Shown here piece after piece: positions 18,096-26,149 of a stretch of DNA of 51,565 nt. Each line of letters opens with the position of its first letter. The stretch's first letter is position 1. Both the position numbers and the translations under genes were made by a program. Source of the DNA: Methylotenera sp. (GTDB taxonomy: Bacteria > Pseudomonadota > Gammaproteobacteria > Burkholderiales > Methylophilaceae); NCBI GenBank assembly GCA_013141495.1, contig JABFQV010000012.1, positions 1 through 51,565 of the forward strand, in the 5' to 3' direction. The notes below the pieces were generated by a model that was not told where the DNA came from, did no database searches, and worked only from the letters and a program-made list of their open reading frames with translations.

Positions 18096-18653
18096 ATGAA
18101 ACTCGTCATCCTCGACCGCGATGGCGTGATCAATAAAGATTCCACTAATTTCATTAAGAATCCAAACGAGTGGATTTCAATTCCAGGAAGCCTTGAAGCG
18201 ATTGCCCTGCTCAACCAATCGGGTTTTAGAGTCGCTATTGCCACCAACCAATCTGGCATTAGCCGTGGTTTATTTGATATGGCAACACTCAATAGCATCC
18301 ACGATAAAATGCACCGTGAATTAGCGCTGGTAGGCGGACGCATTGATGCTGTATTTTACTGCCCACATTCAGCGGATGATCATTGCGATTGCCGTAAACC
18401 GAAAATTGGCATGATTAAAGAAATTGGTAAACGCTTTTCAGTGGAGCTGAATCAAGTTTTTGCGGTTGGTGATGCTTTTAGAGATTTACAAGCCTTTGCT
18501 GACGCAGGTTGCCGACCAATTTTAGTGCGCACCGGCAAAGGTGAAGAAACCCTTAAAACTGGTAGTTTGCCAAAGAATACACTGATTTTTGCCGACTTGA
18601 ATGAGGCAGTGCAACATATCATTTCAGAAAATACCTATTTAGAAAATACCTAG
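18096..18653 (+). CDS. gmhB: D-glycero-D-manno-heptose-1,7-bisphosphate 7-phosphatase GmhB
   Basis: A 185-residue HAD phosphatase of LPS heptose precursor synthesis. The nucleophile motif LDRDGVINKDS (Asp 6 and 8) and the zinc-binding cysteine cluster CPHSADDHCDCRKP near residue 93 identify the GmhB subclass. The KPKIGM and GDAFRDLQAF motifs supply Lys and the magnesium aspartate. The ATG at 18096 follows GGTGGAG. plsC starts 2 bp after the stop, so the two are coupled. Confidence 0.93.
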   Translation: MKLVILDRDGVINKDSTNFIKNPNEWISIPGSLEAIALLNQSGFRVAIATNQSGISRGLFDMATLNSIHDKMHRELALVGGRIDAVFYCPHSADDHCDCRKPKIGMIKEIGKRFSVELNQVFAVGDAFRDLQAFADAGCRPILVRTGKGEETLKTGSLPKNTLIFADLNEAVQHIISENTYLENT

Positions 18654-18655
18654 GC

Positions 18656-19363
18656 ATGCTATTTTTACGCTCATTACTATTTTTATTGGGGCAAATTATT
18701 ACTGCGCCCATATTCACGCTCATTGCATTACTGTCACTGCCACTTAACCCACTCACCCGCAATGTATTGATTTCCGGCTGGGCGCGCAGCATGCTTTGGT
18801 GGTTGCGCATCACCTGCAATATTCGCCATCAAATTACCGGGCTGGAGAACATCCCAAATACCCCCAGCATTATTCTTGCCAAGCATCAATCCGCATGGGA
18901 AACACTGGCGTTTCAGTCTATTTTTCCGACCCAGGTTTATGTACTCAAACGTGAACTATTGCTTATTCCGATATTCGGCTGGGGCTTAGCCATGTCATCG
19001 CCGATTGCCATTGATCGCAGTGCTGGCCGTGACGCGTTAAAAAAGTTAGTCGCTAATGGCAAGGCAAGATTAGACAAAGGCTTTTGGGTGGTGATATTTC
19101 CTGAAGGAACGCGCAAAGCACCAGGTGAGCATGGCAAATACCACATCGGCGGCGCATGGCTGGCAACACATACCCAAACGCAAGTGGTGCCTGTAGCACA
19201 CAATGCAGGTGAGTATTGGGCAAAAAATTCATTCATCAAAAAACCTGGCATCATCCAAATTCATATCGGCAAAGCCATTCAAACCACCGGTTTAAAAGCC
19301 GACGTGCTGAACAAACAGGTTGAGCATTGGATTGAAACTGAAATGGCAACATTAAACGTGTGA
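18656..19363 (+). CDS. plsC: 1-acyl-sn-glycerol-3-phosphate acyltransferase (PlsC family)
   Basis: A 235-residue membrane-associated acyltransferase of phospholipid synthesis. An N-terminal hydrophobic segment (LRSLLFLLGQIITAPIFTLI) anchors it. Acyltransferase block I is AKHQSAWET near residue 76, where the usual NHxxxxD is a KHxxxxE variant typical of this branch, and block III is FPEGTRKAPGE near 145. It sits 2 bp after gmhB and 7 bp before a metallopeptidase gene, forming a three-gene unit. Confidence 0.9.
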   Translation: MLFLRSLLFLLGQIITAPIFTLIALLSLPLNPLTRNVLISGWARSMLWWLRITCNIRHQITGLENIPNTPSIILAKHQSAWETLAFQSIFPTQVYVLKRELLLIPIFGWGLAMSSPIAIDRSAGRDALKKLVANGKARLDKGFWVVIFPEGTRKAPGEHGKYHIGGAWLATHTQTQVVPVAHNAGEYWAKNSFIKKPGIIQIHIGKAIQTTGLKADVLNKQVEHWIETEMATLNV

Positions 19364-19370
19364 TTAGCGC

Positions 19371-20078
19371 ATGAGCCACACACTTACATTGCCCTGTGGG
19401 CGACAATTACATTACCAGTTAGAACATCGACAACGCCGAACCGTCGGGCTAAAAGTCACCGCCACCGGTTTGGTGATCCATGCGCCAAAACGTATTTCGC
19501 AATCGCACCTTGAAAGCCTTATTGTGCTAAAGGCAGACTGGATACGCAAAAAACTAGACGCGCTTAGCGCCAATAAAATCCCCGCGATGCAATGGCAACA
19601 TGGCGAACAACTATGGCTACTGGGTAACGCAATCGCACTAGCAGTTCAGCATGACGCACGTTCCCGAGCCGTTGATTATGCCCCTGGCGTTTTGCAATTG
19701 GCGATGCCAAATCACAATGAACCCAGCGCAGTGGCACGCAAGGTGTTGCAATGGTACAAAAAGCAGGCGCTAACAGATTTCGCCAGGCGTTTGGCCTTGT
19801 TTTCGACCAAACTAGGGGTGCCTGTGCCCACGCTATTGTTATCCAACGCACGTTCACGCTGGGGCAGTTGCAACTCAAAAAAAGAAGTCCGACTTAATTG
19901 GCGCTTATTGCAAGCCCCACCGCATATTATCAACTATGTGATTTGCCATGAGCTGGCACATTTAAAAGAAATGAATCACTCAGCTAGGTTTTGGGCGGTT
20001 GTGGCGAGTATTTACCCTGATTACAAAGTGGCAGAAAAAGAGTTGAAAGCTTGGTCGCCCAAGTTACATCAGATATAA
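19371..20078 (+). CDS. YgjP-type (M48/DUF45) zinc metallopeptidase-like protein
   Basis: A 235-residue protein of the DUF45 family. The zinc motif VICHELAHLKEMNHSARFW near residue 185 contains HExxH and the third His. The signature SNARSRWGSCNSKKEVRLNW precedes it. The N-terminus (RRTVGLKVTATGLVIHAPK) is the conserved beta region. The function is unknown; it is probably a protease. It follows plsC by 7 bp. Its last codons form the first unit of a 17-bp tandem repeat. Confidence 0.88.
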   Translation: MSHTLTLPCGRQLHYQLEHRQRRTVGLKVTATGLVIHAPKRISQSHLESLIVLKADWIRKKLDALSANKIPAMQWQHGEQLWLLGNAIALAVQHDARSRAVDYAPGVLQLAMPNHNEPSAVARKVLQWYKKQALTDFARRLALFSTKLGVPVPTLLLSNARSRWGSCNSKKEVRLNWRLLQAPPHIINYVICHELAHLKEMNHSARFWAVVASIYPDYKVAEKELKAWSPKLHQI

Positions 20079-20129
20079 AGCCGCATCAAATATAAAGTTA
20101 CAACAGATATAAAGTTACAACAGATATAA
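20062..20129 (+). repeat. 17-bp tandem repeat, four units, starting in the stop codon region
   Basis: Units at 20062-20078, 20079-20095, 20096-20112 and 20113-20129 follow AGTTACAACAGATATAA, units 3 and 4 being identical. The first unit encodes the last residues and stop of the metallopeptidase, so the array copies the stop codon outward. It lies between convergent genes. Confidence 0.85.
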
Positions 20130-20160
20130 ATTAGCATTAACTAAAAGAAACTGCCTTTAT

Positions 20161-20736
20161 TTAAAGCAACTTTTTAATATCAGCCGCAATGTCGGCAGGC
20201 TTTGTTCCAAAATCAACATACAGCCTGATTTTTCCAGTTTTATCAAACACATAAACTCCCGCACTATGGTCTATGGTATAGCCACTTTTACCTTTGCTTT
20301 CGACCTTGGCAGCAAAAATTTTGAAGTTCTTTGCGGTCGCATCTATTTCCTTTGCGCTTCCACGCAAACCAATAAAGCGTGAATCAAATGCCGGCACATA
20401 TTGCGCAAGCACTTCTTGTGTATCGCGCTCAGGGTCGAGTGTAACAAAAAGCACTTGCAGTTCATCTGCCTGCGTACCTAACAATTTCATGGTTTGTTTG
20501 AAATCTGCCATGGTGGTAGGGCAAACATCTGGACAGTGCGTATAGCCAAAAAACAGGGCGACTACCTTACCTTTAAAATCTGTTAACGAACGTGGCTTAC
20601 CTGTGTGGTCAGTTAAATTTAAGGTTTGCGCAAAATCTGCGCCTGTAATATCGGTAGCGATGAACTGGCTGTTTTGAGCCGCAGGCTGACATGCACTTAA
20701 TAGCACCATCAGTACTGCTAACAATAAATTTCGCAT
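20161..20736 (-). CDS. SCO1/SenC-family copper-binding lipoprotein
   Basis: A 191-residue lipoprotein with lipobox LLSAC (Cys 16) after a short signal peptide. The thioredoxin fold carries the copper/redox motif CPDVCP near residue 75 and the distal ligand His in TIDHSAGVYVFD near 160. Such proteins help assemble the CuA centre of cytochrome oxidase or act in thiol-redox defence. The start at 20736 is chosen because AGGAG lies 5 nt upstream; the longer open frame runs into the ilvE region and is not used. It is divergent from ilvE. Confidence 0.9.
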   Translation of the reverse strand: MRNLLLAVLMVLLSACQPAAQNSQFIATDITGADFAQTLNLTDHTGKPRSLTDFKGKVVALFFGYTHCPDVCPTTMADFKQTMKLLGTQADELQVLFVTLDPERDTQEVLAQYVPAFDSRFIGLRGSAKEIDATAKNFKIFAAKVESKGKSGYTIDHSAGVYVFDKTGKIRLYVDFGTKPADIAADIKKLL

Positions 20737-20865
20737 CATCACTCCTTGGATAAAAGCATTTAAGCATGTAATTTTACGCGCAAAATTGAGAATATACTGC
20801 AAAGCAAGTGCGCACTCGTTTACAATAATGTTTTTTGCAAAACTAAAGCTCTTTAAGGATAAAGC

Positions 20866-21810
20866 ATGGCGAACCCTGTAGCAACTTCTGGCGGTATGGC
20901 AGACCGCGACGGCGTAATTTGGTACGACGGAAAAATGGTCAACTGGCGCGATGCCACCACCCATGTTTTAACGCACACTTTGCACTACGGCATGGGCGTA
21001 TTTGAAGGCGTTCGCGCATATAAAACAGACAAAGGCACTGCCATTTTCCGTTTAAAAGAACATACCGATAGATTATTTCGCTCTGCACACATCCTCGGCA
21101 TGAAGTTACCCTACACTAAAGAAGAGCTCATGGCAGCGCAACTAGCCGCCGTGCGTGACAACAAGCTGGAATCTGCCTACCTGCGCCCCATGGCGTTTTA
21201 CGGGGCTGAAGCAATGGGCATCTCTGCAAAAACACTCTCAACCCACGTGATTGTCGCCGCATGGAAATGGGGCGCGTATATGGGACAAGATGCGCTAGAC
21301 AATGGTATTCGTGTAAAAACTTCGTCGTTTTCGCGCCACCATGTAAATATCACCATGTGTAAAGCCAAAGCAAACGGCAACTACATGAACAGCATTTTAG
21401 CGCACCAAGAAGCAGCGGCTGACGGCTACGAAGAAGCTTTGTTACTTGATGTTGATGGTTTTGTGGCAGAAGGCTCAGGCGAAAACGTATTTATCGTGCG
21501 TAATGGCAAGCTCTACACACCAGATCTCACTAGCGCTCTGGAAGGCATCACCCGCGACACCATCGTTCAATTGGCTAGCGAGTTAGGTATTCCCGTGATT
21601 GAAAAACGCATCACGCGTGATGAAGTTTATGGCGCTGATGAAGCATTCTTTACTGGCACCGCGGCTGAAGTAACACCAATCCGCGAGCTTGACCGCCGCA
21701 GCATTGGCGCAGGTACAGCTGGCCCAATTACAAAACAATTACAAAAGCTATATTTTGATGTCGTGACAGGTAAATCTGCCGAACATGCAAGTTGGTTAAC
21801 ATTGGTGTAA
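20866..21810 (+). CDS. ilvE: Branched-chain amino acid aminotransferase IlvE
   Basis: A 314-residue fold-type IV PLP enzyme transaminating valine, leucine and isoleucine. It shows GMGVFEGVRAYKTDKGTAIF near residue 45, the PLP lysine in MCKAKANGNYMNSI (about 166), and EGSGENVFIV near 205. The length matches the IlvE I group. The ribosome-binding site TTAAGGA lies just before the ATG. A REP hairpin and then the CHCC zinc-finger gene follow, a pairing common in betaproteobacteria. Confidence 0.95.
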   Translation: MANPVATSGGMADRDGVIWYDGKMVNWRDATTHVLTHTLHYGMGVFEGVRAYKTDKGTAIFRLKEHTDRLFRSAHILGMKLPYTKEELMAAQLAAVRDNKLESAYLRPMAFYGAEAMGISAKTLSTHVIVAAWKWGAYMGQDALDNGIRVKTSSFSRHHVNITMCKAKANGNYMNSILAHQEAAADGYEEALLLDVDGFVAEGSGENVFIVRNGKLYTPDLTSALEGITRDTIVQLASELGIPVIEKRITRDEVYGADEAFFTGTAAEVTPIRELDRRSIGAGTAGPITKQLQKLYFDVVTGKSAEHASWLTLV

Positions 21811-21820
21811 AAACGACCTC

Positions 21821-21870
21821 CGACACTCCAACCGCGCCCTGAGCGTGTCGAAGCGCGGTGAGTGTGACGG
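21821..21870. repeat. REP-like hairpin after ilvE
   Basis: Nested arms CACTC/GAGTG and ACCGCGC/GCGCGGT enclose CCTGAGCGTGTCGAA, a variant of the motif in the 17986-18085 doublet. It lies between ilvE and the zinc-finger gene. Confidence 0.75.
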
Positions 21871-21888
21871 AATAATGGAGTTTCAGTA

Positions 21889-22092
21889 ATGCCTAATACA
21901 AAACAACCTGATATTAAATTCACGGAAGTCAGCGCTAAAGACCTGCCGCTACACTGCCCGACTGACGAAGTAGCATTATGGTCATCCCATCCGCGTGTGT
22001 TTCTGGATGTTGCCAAAACCGGACATGTCGCCTGCCCTTATTGTGGCACCCAGTACAAATTGAAGGCAGGCGAAGTGGTTGGGCATCATTAA
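21889..22092 (+). CDS. CHCC-type zinc-finger protein
   Basis: A 67-residue protein of the zf-CHCC family (the domain of mitochondrial NDUFS6). Ligands appear as LHCP near residue 22, HPRVFLDV near 34, and CPYCGTQYKL near 49. In betaproteobacteria this gene regularly follows ilvE and precedes LPS or housekeeping genes, but no activity is known. It starts at ATG 21889 after GGAG. Confidence 0.88.
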   Translation: MPNTKQPDIKFTEVSAKDLPLHCPTDEVALWSSHPRVFLDVAKTGHVACPYCGTQYKLKAGEVVGHH

Positions 22093-22134
22093 ACAATAAA
22101 GCTTATGTCACGTTAGTTATTTCGAGCGCTCTTA

Positions 22135-22391
22135 TGGGTGGCTCTATTAATTCAAGTTACTAACCGTAAGCCAGCATTTGGCTTCCCCAATTTTACTAAG
22201 CCACTAAAGTGGCAAGCAAAGTGTGAAAGGTCATCACCACCAATCTAAGTCGCTAAAGCGACAAGATTGGTGCGATAAGCTAGACAAGGCGCGAGTAAAA
22301 AATTGTGACGCAGCATATGGTTGATATGTAAGGAATAATTTTTTATGAGCAACGCAGTATCGCAACGGAAATTGAATTAATAGAGGTGCCC
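22135..22391 (-). mobile_element. MITE-like element, copy 2 (257 bp), with internal hairpins
   Basis: This is the inverted relative of the element at 10271-10412. Ends TGGGTGGCTCTATT and AATAGAGGTGCCC are imperfect terminal inverted repeats. TTA occurs on both sides (22132-22134 and 22392-22394) as a target duplication. It is longer because of about 115 bp near 22162-22278 that copy 1 lacks. That segment contains three strong stem-loops: AAGCCA/TGGCTT, GCCACTAAAGTGGC, and CACCAATCT...AGATTGGTG around GTCGCTAAAGCGAC. It fills the 301-bp gap between the zinc-finger gene and the next gene. Its right end gives AGAGGTG 5 nt before that gene's ATG. Confidence 0.75.
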
Positions 22392-22393
22392 TT

Positions 22394-23020
22394 ATGCGTT
22401 ATCAGGGAAAAATTACCCACTGGAAAGACGATCAAGGGTTTGGCTTTGTTATACCAAATGGCGGTGGCGAAAAAGCATTTGTGCATATAAAAGCCTTTTC
22501 CAACCGCTCGCGTCGGCCCAATGAGGGGGATTTAATCACCTACGTGCTTACGACAGATGAAAAACATCGACTATCCGCACAAAACATTCGGTTCACAGGT
22601 GAGCACGGCGCTGATAGCGCCATCAAAAAAACGAAGTCGTTTGATACTATCTTCGCCTTTTTGTTTTGTCTTTTTCTCACATTACTGGTGCTAACTGGTC
22701 GGCTACCATTCGCGATTATCGGTCTTTACTTGATTGCAAGCACTATCGCTTTTGTTGCGTATGCCATAGATAAATCAGCCGCACAAAAAAATCGCTGGAG
22801 AACTCAAGAAAGCACCTTGCATTTACTCGCCTTGGTTGGAGGCTGGCCTGGCGCCTTGCTTGCACAAAAAACACTGCGTCATAAATCAAAAAAAGTAGAA
22901 TTTCAAACCGTATTTGGAGCGACCGTTGCCATCAATTGCTTCGCTCTGGGTTGGCTACTCACAACAGACGGCGCTAGTTTTTTAAACGCCGCCCTCAGCT
23001 TTATGGCATCAATAAAATGA
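22394..23020 (+). CDS. Cold-shock domain plus DUF1294 membrane protein
   Basis: A 208-residue fusion. The N-terminal cold-shock OB fold covers residues 1-70, with GKITHWKDDQGFGFVIPNGG and KAFVHIKAF as RNP1/RNP2-type motifs. Membrane helices follow (about 82-115), then the DUF1294 signature IDKSAAQKNRWRTQESTLH and GGWPGALLAQKTLRHKSKK near 140-165. DUF1294 function is unknown; the OB fold suggests nucleic-acid binding at the membrane. The A of its ATG is the last base of the MITE target duplication, and AGAGGTG from the MITE end is its Shine-Dalgarno. Confidence 0.88.
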   Translation: MRYQGKITHWKDDQGFGFVIPNGGGEKAFVHIKAFSNRSRRPNEGDLITYVLTTDEKHRLSAQNIRFTGEHGADSAIKKTKSFDTIFAFLFCLFLTLLVLTGRLPFAIIGLYLIASTIAFVAYAIDKSAAQKNRWRTQESTLHLLALVGGWPGALLAQKTLRHKSKKVEFQTVFGATVAINCFALGWLLTTDGASFLNAALSFMASIK

Positions 23021-23139
23021 GGTATGGGAAGTTTACGGTTGACGCCTAATTTTTATAACTGTCAGTTGTAAGGAATTTAAAATTGAACCGACTGATGCAT
23101 GACAGTATCTCAGCTTAAGAAAGCTAAATTGGAGCCATC

Positions 23140-23640
23140 ATGAATCGTCGTCAGTTTATTAGAAATTTATCTGGGCTATGGCTTGCTAGCTCATTACCCA
23201 CTTTTGCCAAGGAAGCCACCACAGTGACGCCACTCACAAAATCCAAATCCGCATGGAAAGCACTGCTAACCTCAGATCGTTATAACGTGCTATTTGAAGA
23301 AGACACCGAGCGCTCGGGCACTAGTCCGCTCAATCATGAAAAACGTAAAGGTACTTTTATTTGCGCAGCCTGCTTCTTACCGCTATTTAAGTCCAGCCAT
23401 AAATTTGACAGCGGCACGGGTTGGCCCAGCTTCTGGGATACCGTACCAGAAGCCGTGGTCACCAAAAAAGACTACAAGCTGGTTTGGCCTAGAATTGAAT
23501 ATCATTGCTCGCGTTGTGGCGGTCATCAAGGGCATGTGTTTAACGATGGCCCCGCACCTACTGGCCTGCGTTATTGCAATAATGGGCTGGCATTGGAATT
23601 TGTGCCAGAAACCGATGCTTTGCCTGCGCTCAGGGCATAA
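23140..23640 (+). CDS. msrB: Exported peptide-methionine (R)-S-oxide reductase MsrB
   Basis: A 166-residue protein with a Tat-like leader (MNRRQFIRNLSGLWLAS, cleavage after TFA). The MsrB domain carries zinc cysteines (CAACFLP and CSRCGGHQGHVF), GTGWPSFWD near residue 95, and the catalytic RYCNNGLALEF at about 146-156, where the usual RYCINS is RYCNNG. It reduces the R epimer of methionine sulfoxide, here probably in the periplasm. The msrA gene follows after 6 bp. Confidence 0.93.
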   Translation: MNRRQFIRNLSGLWLASSLPTFAKEATTVTPLTKSKSAWKALLTSDRYNVLFEEDTERSGTSPLNHEKRKGTFICAACFLPLFKSSHKFDSGTGWPSFWDTVPEAVVTKKDYKLVWPRIEYHCSRCGGHQGHVFNDGPAPTGLRYCNNGLALEFVPETDALPALRA

Positions 23641-23646
23641 AAAATC

Positions 23647-24285
23647 ATGCTAAATTTTATTAGCTTTACTTGCAGATTTTTTGGCGGAGTTGCCGCCCTC
23701 TTACTTACTAGTTACAGCTTAGCTGGAGATGCGCCGCCTCAAATCAAACCACCACAAGCACAGTTGGCAACCGCCATATTTGCTGGCGGCTGCTTTTGGT
23801 GCTCAGAGGCTGATTTTGAGAAACTAGCTGGTGTAGTCACGGCGGAATCCGGTTATATCGGCGGTCAACTTAAAAATCCTACTTACGAGCAAGTCAGCCA
23901 AGGCTTTACTGGGCATGCAGAAGCCGTGCGAGTGACTTACAACCCCAAACTGGTCAATTATGAAAAGTTACTGGATTATTTCTGGCATCACATTGATCCA
24001 ACGGCTAAAGATCAGCAGTTCTGCGATGTAGGTAGCCAGTACCGCAGTGCTATTTTTTATCAGGATGAAGTTCAAAAAAAGGTCGCCGAAACCAGTAAAG
24101 CGGCACTTGAGCGTAATGGTAAATTTGCCAAAATTTATACTGAAATAACCGCTGCCAGTCAATTTTACCTCGCTGAGGAGTACCATCAGGACTATTACAA
24201 AAAAAATCCCGTTCGCTATAAATACTACAGGCGTAGCTGTGGTCGCGATGCCCGCATCAACGAGGTGTGGGGATCATCACCTTAA
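23647..24285 (+). CDS. msrA: Exported peptide-methionine (S)-S-oxide reductase MsrA
   Basis: A 212-residue protein with an N-terminal signal segment (FISFTCRFFGGVAALLLTSY, ending near SLAGDA). The catalytic motif GCFWCSEADFE lies near residue 48. GHAEAVRVTYNP, the DQQFCDVGSQYRSAIFY segment and AEEYHQDYYKKNP are typical of MsrA. The C-terminal Cys in RRSCGRDARI could be the resolving cysteine. Together with the exported MsrB it would repair both sulfoxide epimers in the envelope. Confidence 0.93.
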   Translation: MLNFISFTCRFFGGVAALLLTSYSLAGDAPPQIKPPQAQLATAIFAGGCFWCSEADFEKLAGVVTAESGYIGGQLKNPTYEQVSQGFTGHAEAVRVTYNPKLVNYEKLLDYFWHHIDPTAKDQQFCDVGSQYRSAIFYQDEVQKKVAETSKAALERNGKFAKIYTEITAASQFYLAEEYHQDYYKKNPVRYKYYRRSCGRDARINEVWGSSP

Positions 24286-24306
24286 AACAAGCGTGTAAAA
24301 AAATAT

Positions 24307-24963
24307 ATGCAGAAAAGTCCATTGATAAAATTACTAGGCTGTTTATTGTTGTTTGTACCCATCATGGCAAACGCTGATGCCGAGAACGTTGACATTGCTC
24401 GATTTTCGCAAGGCGATATGAGCAGTTGGCAAACCAAAGTTTTCTCGGGTGAGACTCGTTACGCCCTTGCAATCACCGGTGGGCGCACCGCCTTGCATGC
24501 CAACAGCGCCGCTGCCGCTTCAGGCTTGTTTCGCAAAGTGAATATAGACCTTAAAAAAACGCCCATACTCCATTGGTCATGGAAAGTTGATAACGTACTG
24601 ACGGGCGGTGATGAACGCACCCGCGCTGGTGACGATTACTCTGCCCGTGTTTATGTGGTATTTTCAGGTGGCGCTGCTTTTTGGCGTACGCGCGCGATCA
24701 ATTATGTATGGTCAAGCAATCAACCTGTCGATAGCCGCTGGCGTAATGCATTTACTGGCAATGCGCACATGATCGCGGTGCAATCAGGCTCGGAGCGCGC
24801 TGGGCAATGGCTAGAGGAACGCCGTGATGTGCTTGCTGATTACCGCAAACTATTTGGAAAAGATCCAAGTAATGTTGATGCAGTAGCCATCATGACTGAC
24901 ACTGACAATACTGGCGCCACGGCATCTGCATGGTATGGCGATATTTGGTTTACTGCAAAATAA
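24307..24963 (+). CDS. Exported DUF3047 protein
   Basis: A 218-residue protein with signal peptide (LLGCLLLFVPIMANADA). The mature region has HWSWKVDNVL, TRAGDDYSARVYVVFSGG and AVAIMTDTDNTGATASAWYGDI, the DUF3047 pattern. The fold is probably a beta-sandwich similar to carbohydrate-binding domains. No function is known. It lies 21 bp after msrA in the same direction, so the three may be one transcript. Confidence 0.8.
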   Translation: MQKSPLIKLLGCLLLFVPIMANADAENVDIARFSQGDMSSWQTKVFSGETRYALAITGGRTALHANSAAAASGLFRKVNIDLKKTPILHWSWKVDNVLTGGDERTRAGDDYSARVYVVFSGGAAFWRTRAINYVWSSNQPVDSRWRNAFTGNAHMIAVQSGSERAGQWLEERRDVLADYRKLFGKDPSNVDAVAIMTDTDNTGATASAWYGDIWFTAK

Positions 24964-25004
24964 GGGTGGACAAATCTCAGCAACTTGCTATTTCACGGCT
25001 AGTT

Positions 25005-25856
25005 TTAGTTTTTGACCTCACCATCCACCACATCTGGCGACAAACCCAAGCTTGCCGTTTGCCTTGTGATGCGAAACGGCATAATCAGCAATTGCCACAA
25101 ACCAAGACGGGATTGTTTACGAATATAGGGTAAACCAAGCGCAACCTTTTCATGCCCTGCGCGCGGTGGCGCACGATGATAGGTGCCGCAAATCCTATCC
25201 CAGATTGACAGAAAAAAGCCGAAATTGGTATCCATTTCATCGCGGCTTGTAGAGTGATGCACGCGGTGCATATTGGGGGTAACAAACAACCATCGCAGTG
25301 GCGGATCTAGCCTGTCTGGGTAGCGAATATTGGCATGGGTTAACACGGCGGCACCATTAAGTGTTGCCTCAAACGCAATAACCACCCAGGGATCAATGCC
25401 TAGCGCGGCGACGATTGCCGCTTTATAAATAAGGGAGGTGATGATTTCTAGTGGGTGAAAACGCAGGCCGCTACTGGCATCGATATCTAAATCAGCATGA
25501 TGCACACTATGCAACCGCCAGAAAATAGGCAAAGCATGCGACAGCACATGCTGCAAATAAATAGCAAAATCCAATATCAAAAACGTGATTAACGCCTCTG
25601 CCCAAAAAGGCAGGTCGAGAACGCCCATCAATCCCCAACCGTGGTCTTGTGCATACACCGCAGTTAAGTATGCGGCAGCGCCTAAAGTAAAACGTTGCAC
25701 CAGTACATCAATACCAACCAGACTGAAATTAATGACCCACCGCTTGACCCGAGGCTGCGTTGGCGGACGTTTGGGGAGTAATGTTTCCAGCCACAGCGCA
25801 AGCAGATAAACACCCAGAAAAATACCGAATCGTAAATATGCTTCCACTGACAACAT
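25005..25856 (-). CDS. Sterol desaturase/fatty acid hydroxylase family protein
   Basis: A 283-residue integral membrane diiron protein if it starts at ATG 25856 (MLSVEAYLRFG). Upstream in-frame ATGs at 25901 and 26009 cannot be excluded; AAGGAG abuts the chosen ATG. Histidine clusters are HVLSH, HSVHHADLD and MHRVHHS, the latter followed by SRDEMDTNFGF, matching the HxxxH and HxxHH ligands of the superfamily. Four or more membrane segments are visible. The substrate is unknown; hopanoid or fatty-acid modification are possibilities. It stands alone on the minus strand, tail-to-tail with the DUF3047 gene. Confidence 0.85.
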   Translation of the reverse strand: MLSVEAYLRFGIFLGVYLLALWLETLLPKRPPTQPRVKRWVINFSLVGIDVLVQRFTLGAAAYLTAVYAQDHGWGLMGVLDLPFWAEALITFLILDFAIYLQHVLSHALPIFWRLHSVHHADLDIDASSGLRFHPLEIITSLIYKAAIVAALGIDPWVVIAFEATLNGAAVLTHANIRYPDRLDPPLRWLFVTPNMHRVHHSTSRDEMDTNFGFFLSIWDRICGTYHRAPPRAGHEKVALGLPYIRKQSRLGLWQLLIMPFRITRQTASLGLSPDVVDGEVKN

Positions 25857-26112
25857 CTCCTTGACCTTGACCCTGAATTTCGCATCTGTTAGCAGATTCA
25901 TTATGCGGCATTTTTCATCTACCCCGCAAGTCAGGTTTTCTAGAATGGCATTGGGCTGATATAACCAAGCGTTGAATATAATTTTGAGTGATTGTAAAAC
26001 ATGCTCCAATCTATAATTTAATCCATCGATTCACGGCGAGTCACAAATTTTCTCCCATATCACCACCTACCTTCCAAGCGCAGTCATTTATTTTTTAGTT
26101 GCGTCATAACAC

Positions 26113-26146
26113 TTGACATTATTTCTATATTTATGGAAATATAGAA
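26113..26146 (+). promoter_or_regulatory. ars promoter and ArsR operator
   Basis: A consensus -35 TTGACA (26113-26118) is followed by a dyad with perfect 10-bp arms TTCTATATTT and AAATATAGAA around ATGG (26123-26146). The dyad covers the -10 region and ends 3 bp before the arsR start codon. This arrangement fits autorepression by ArsR binding. Confidence 0.8.
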
Positions 26147-26149
26147 GCT

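Noticed and set aside
20737-20964. Long N-terminal extension of the SCO1 gene
   Set aside because: It overlaps the divergent ilvE start, lacks a ribosome-binding site and would bury the lipoprotein signal peptide.
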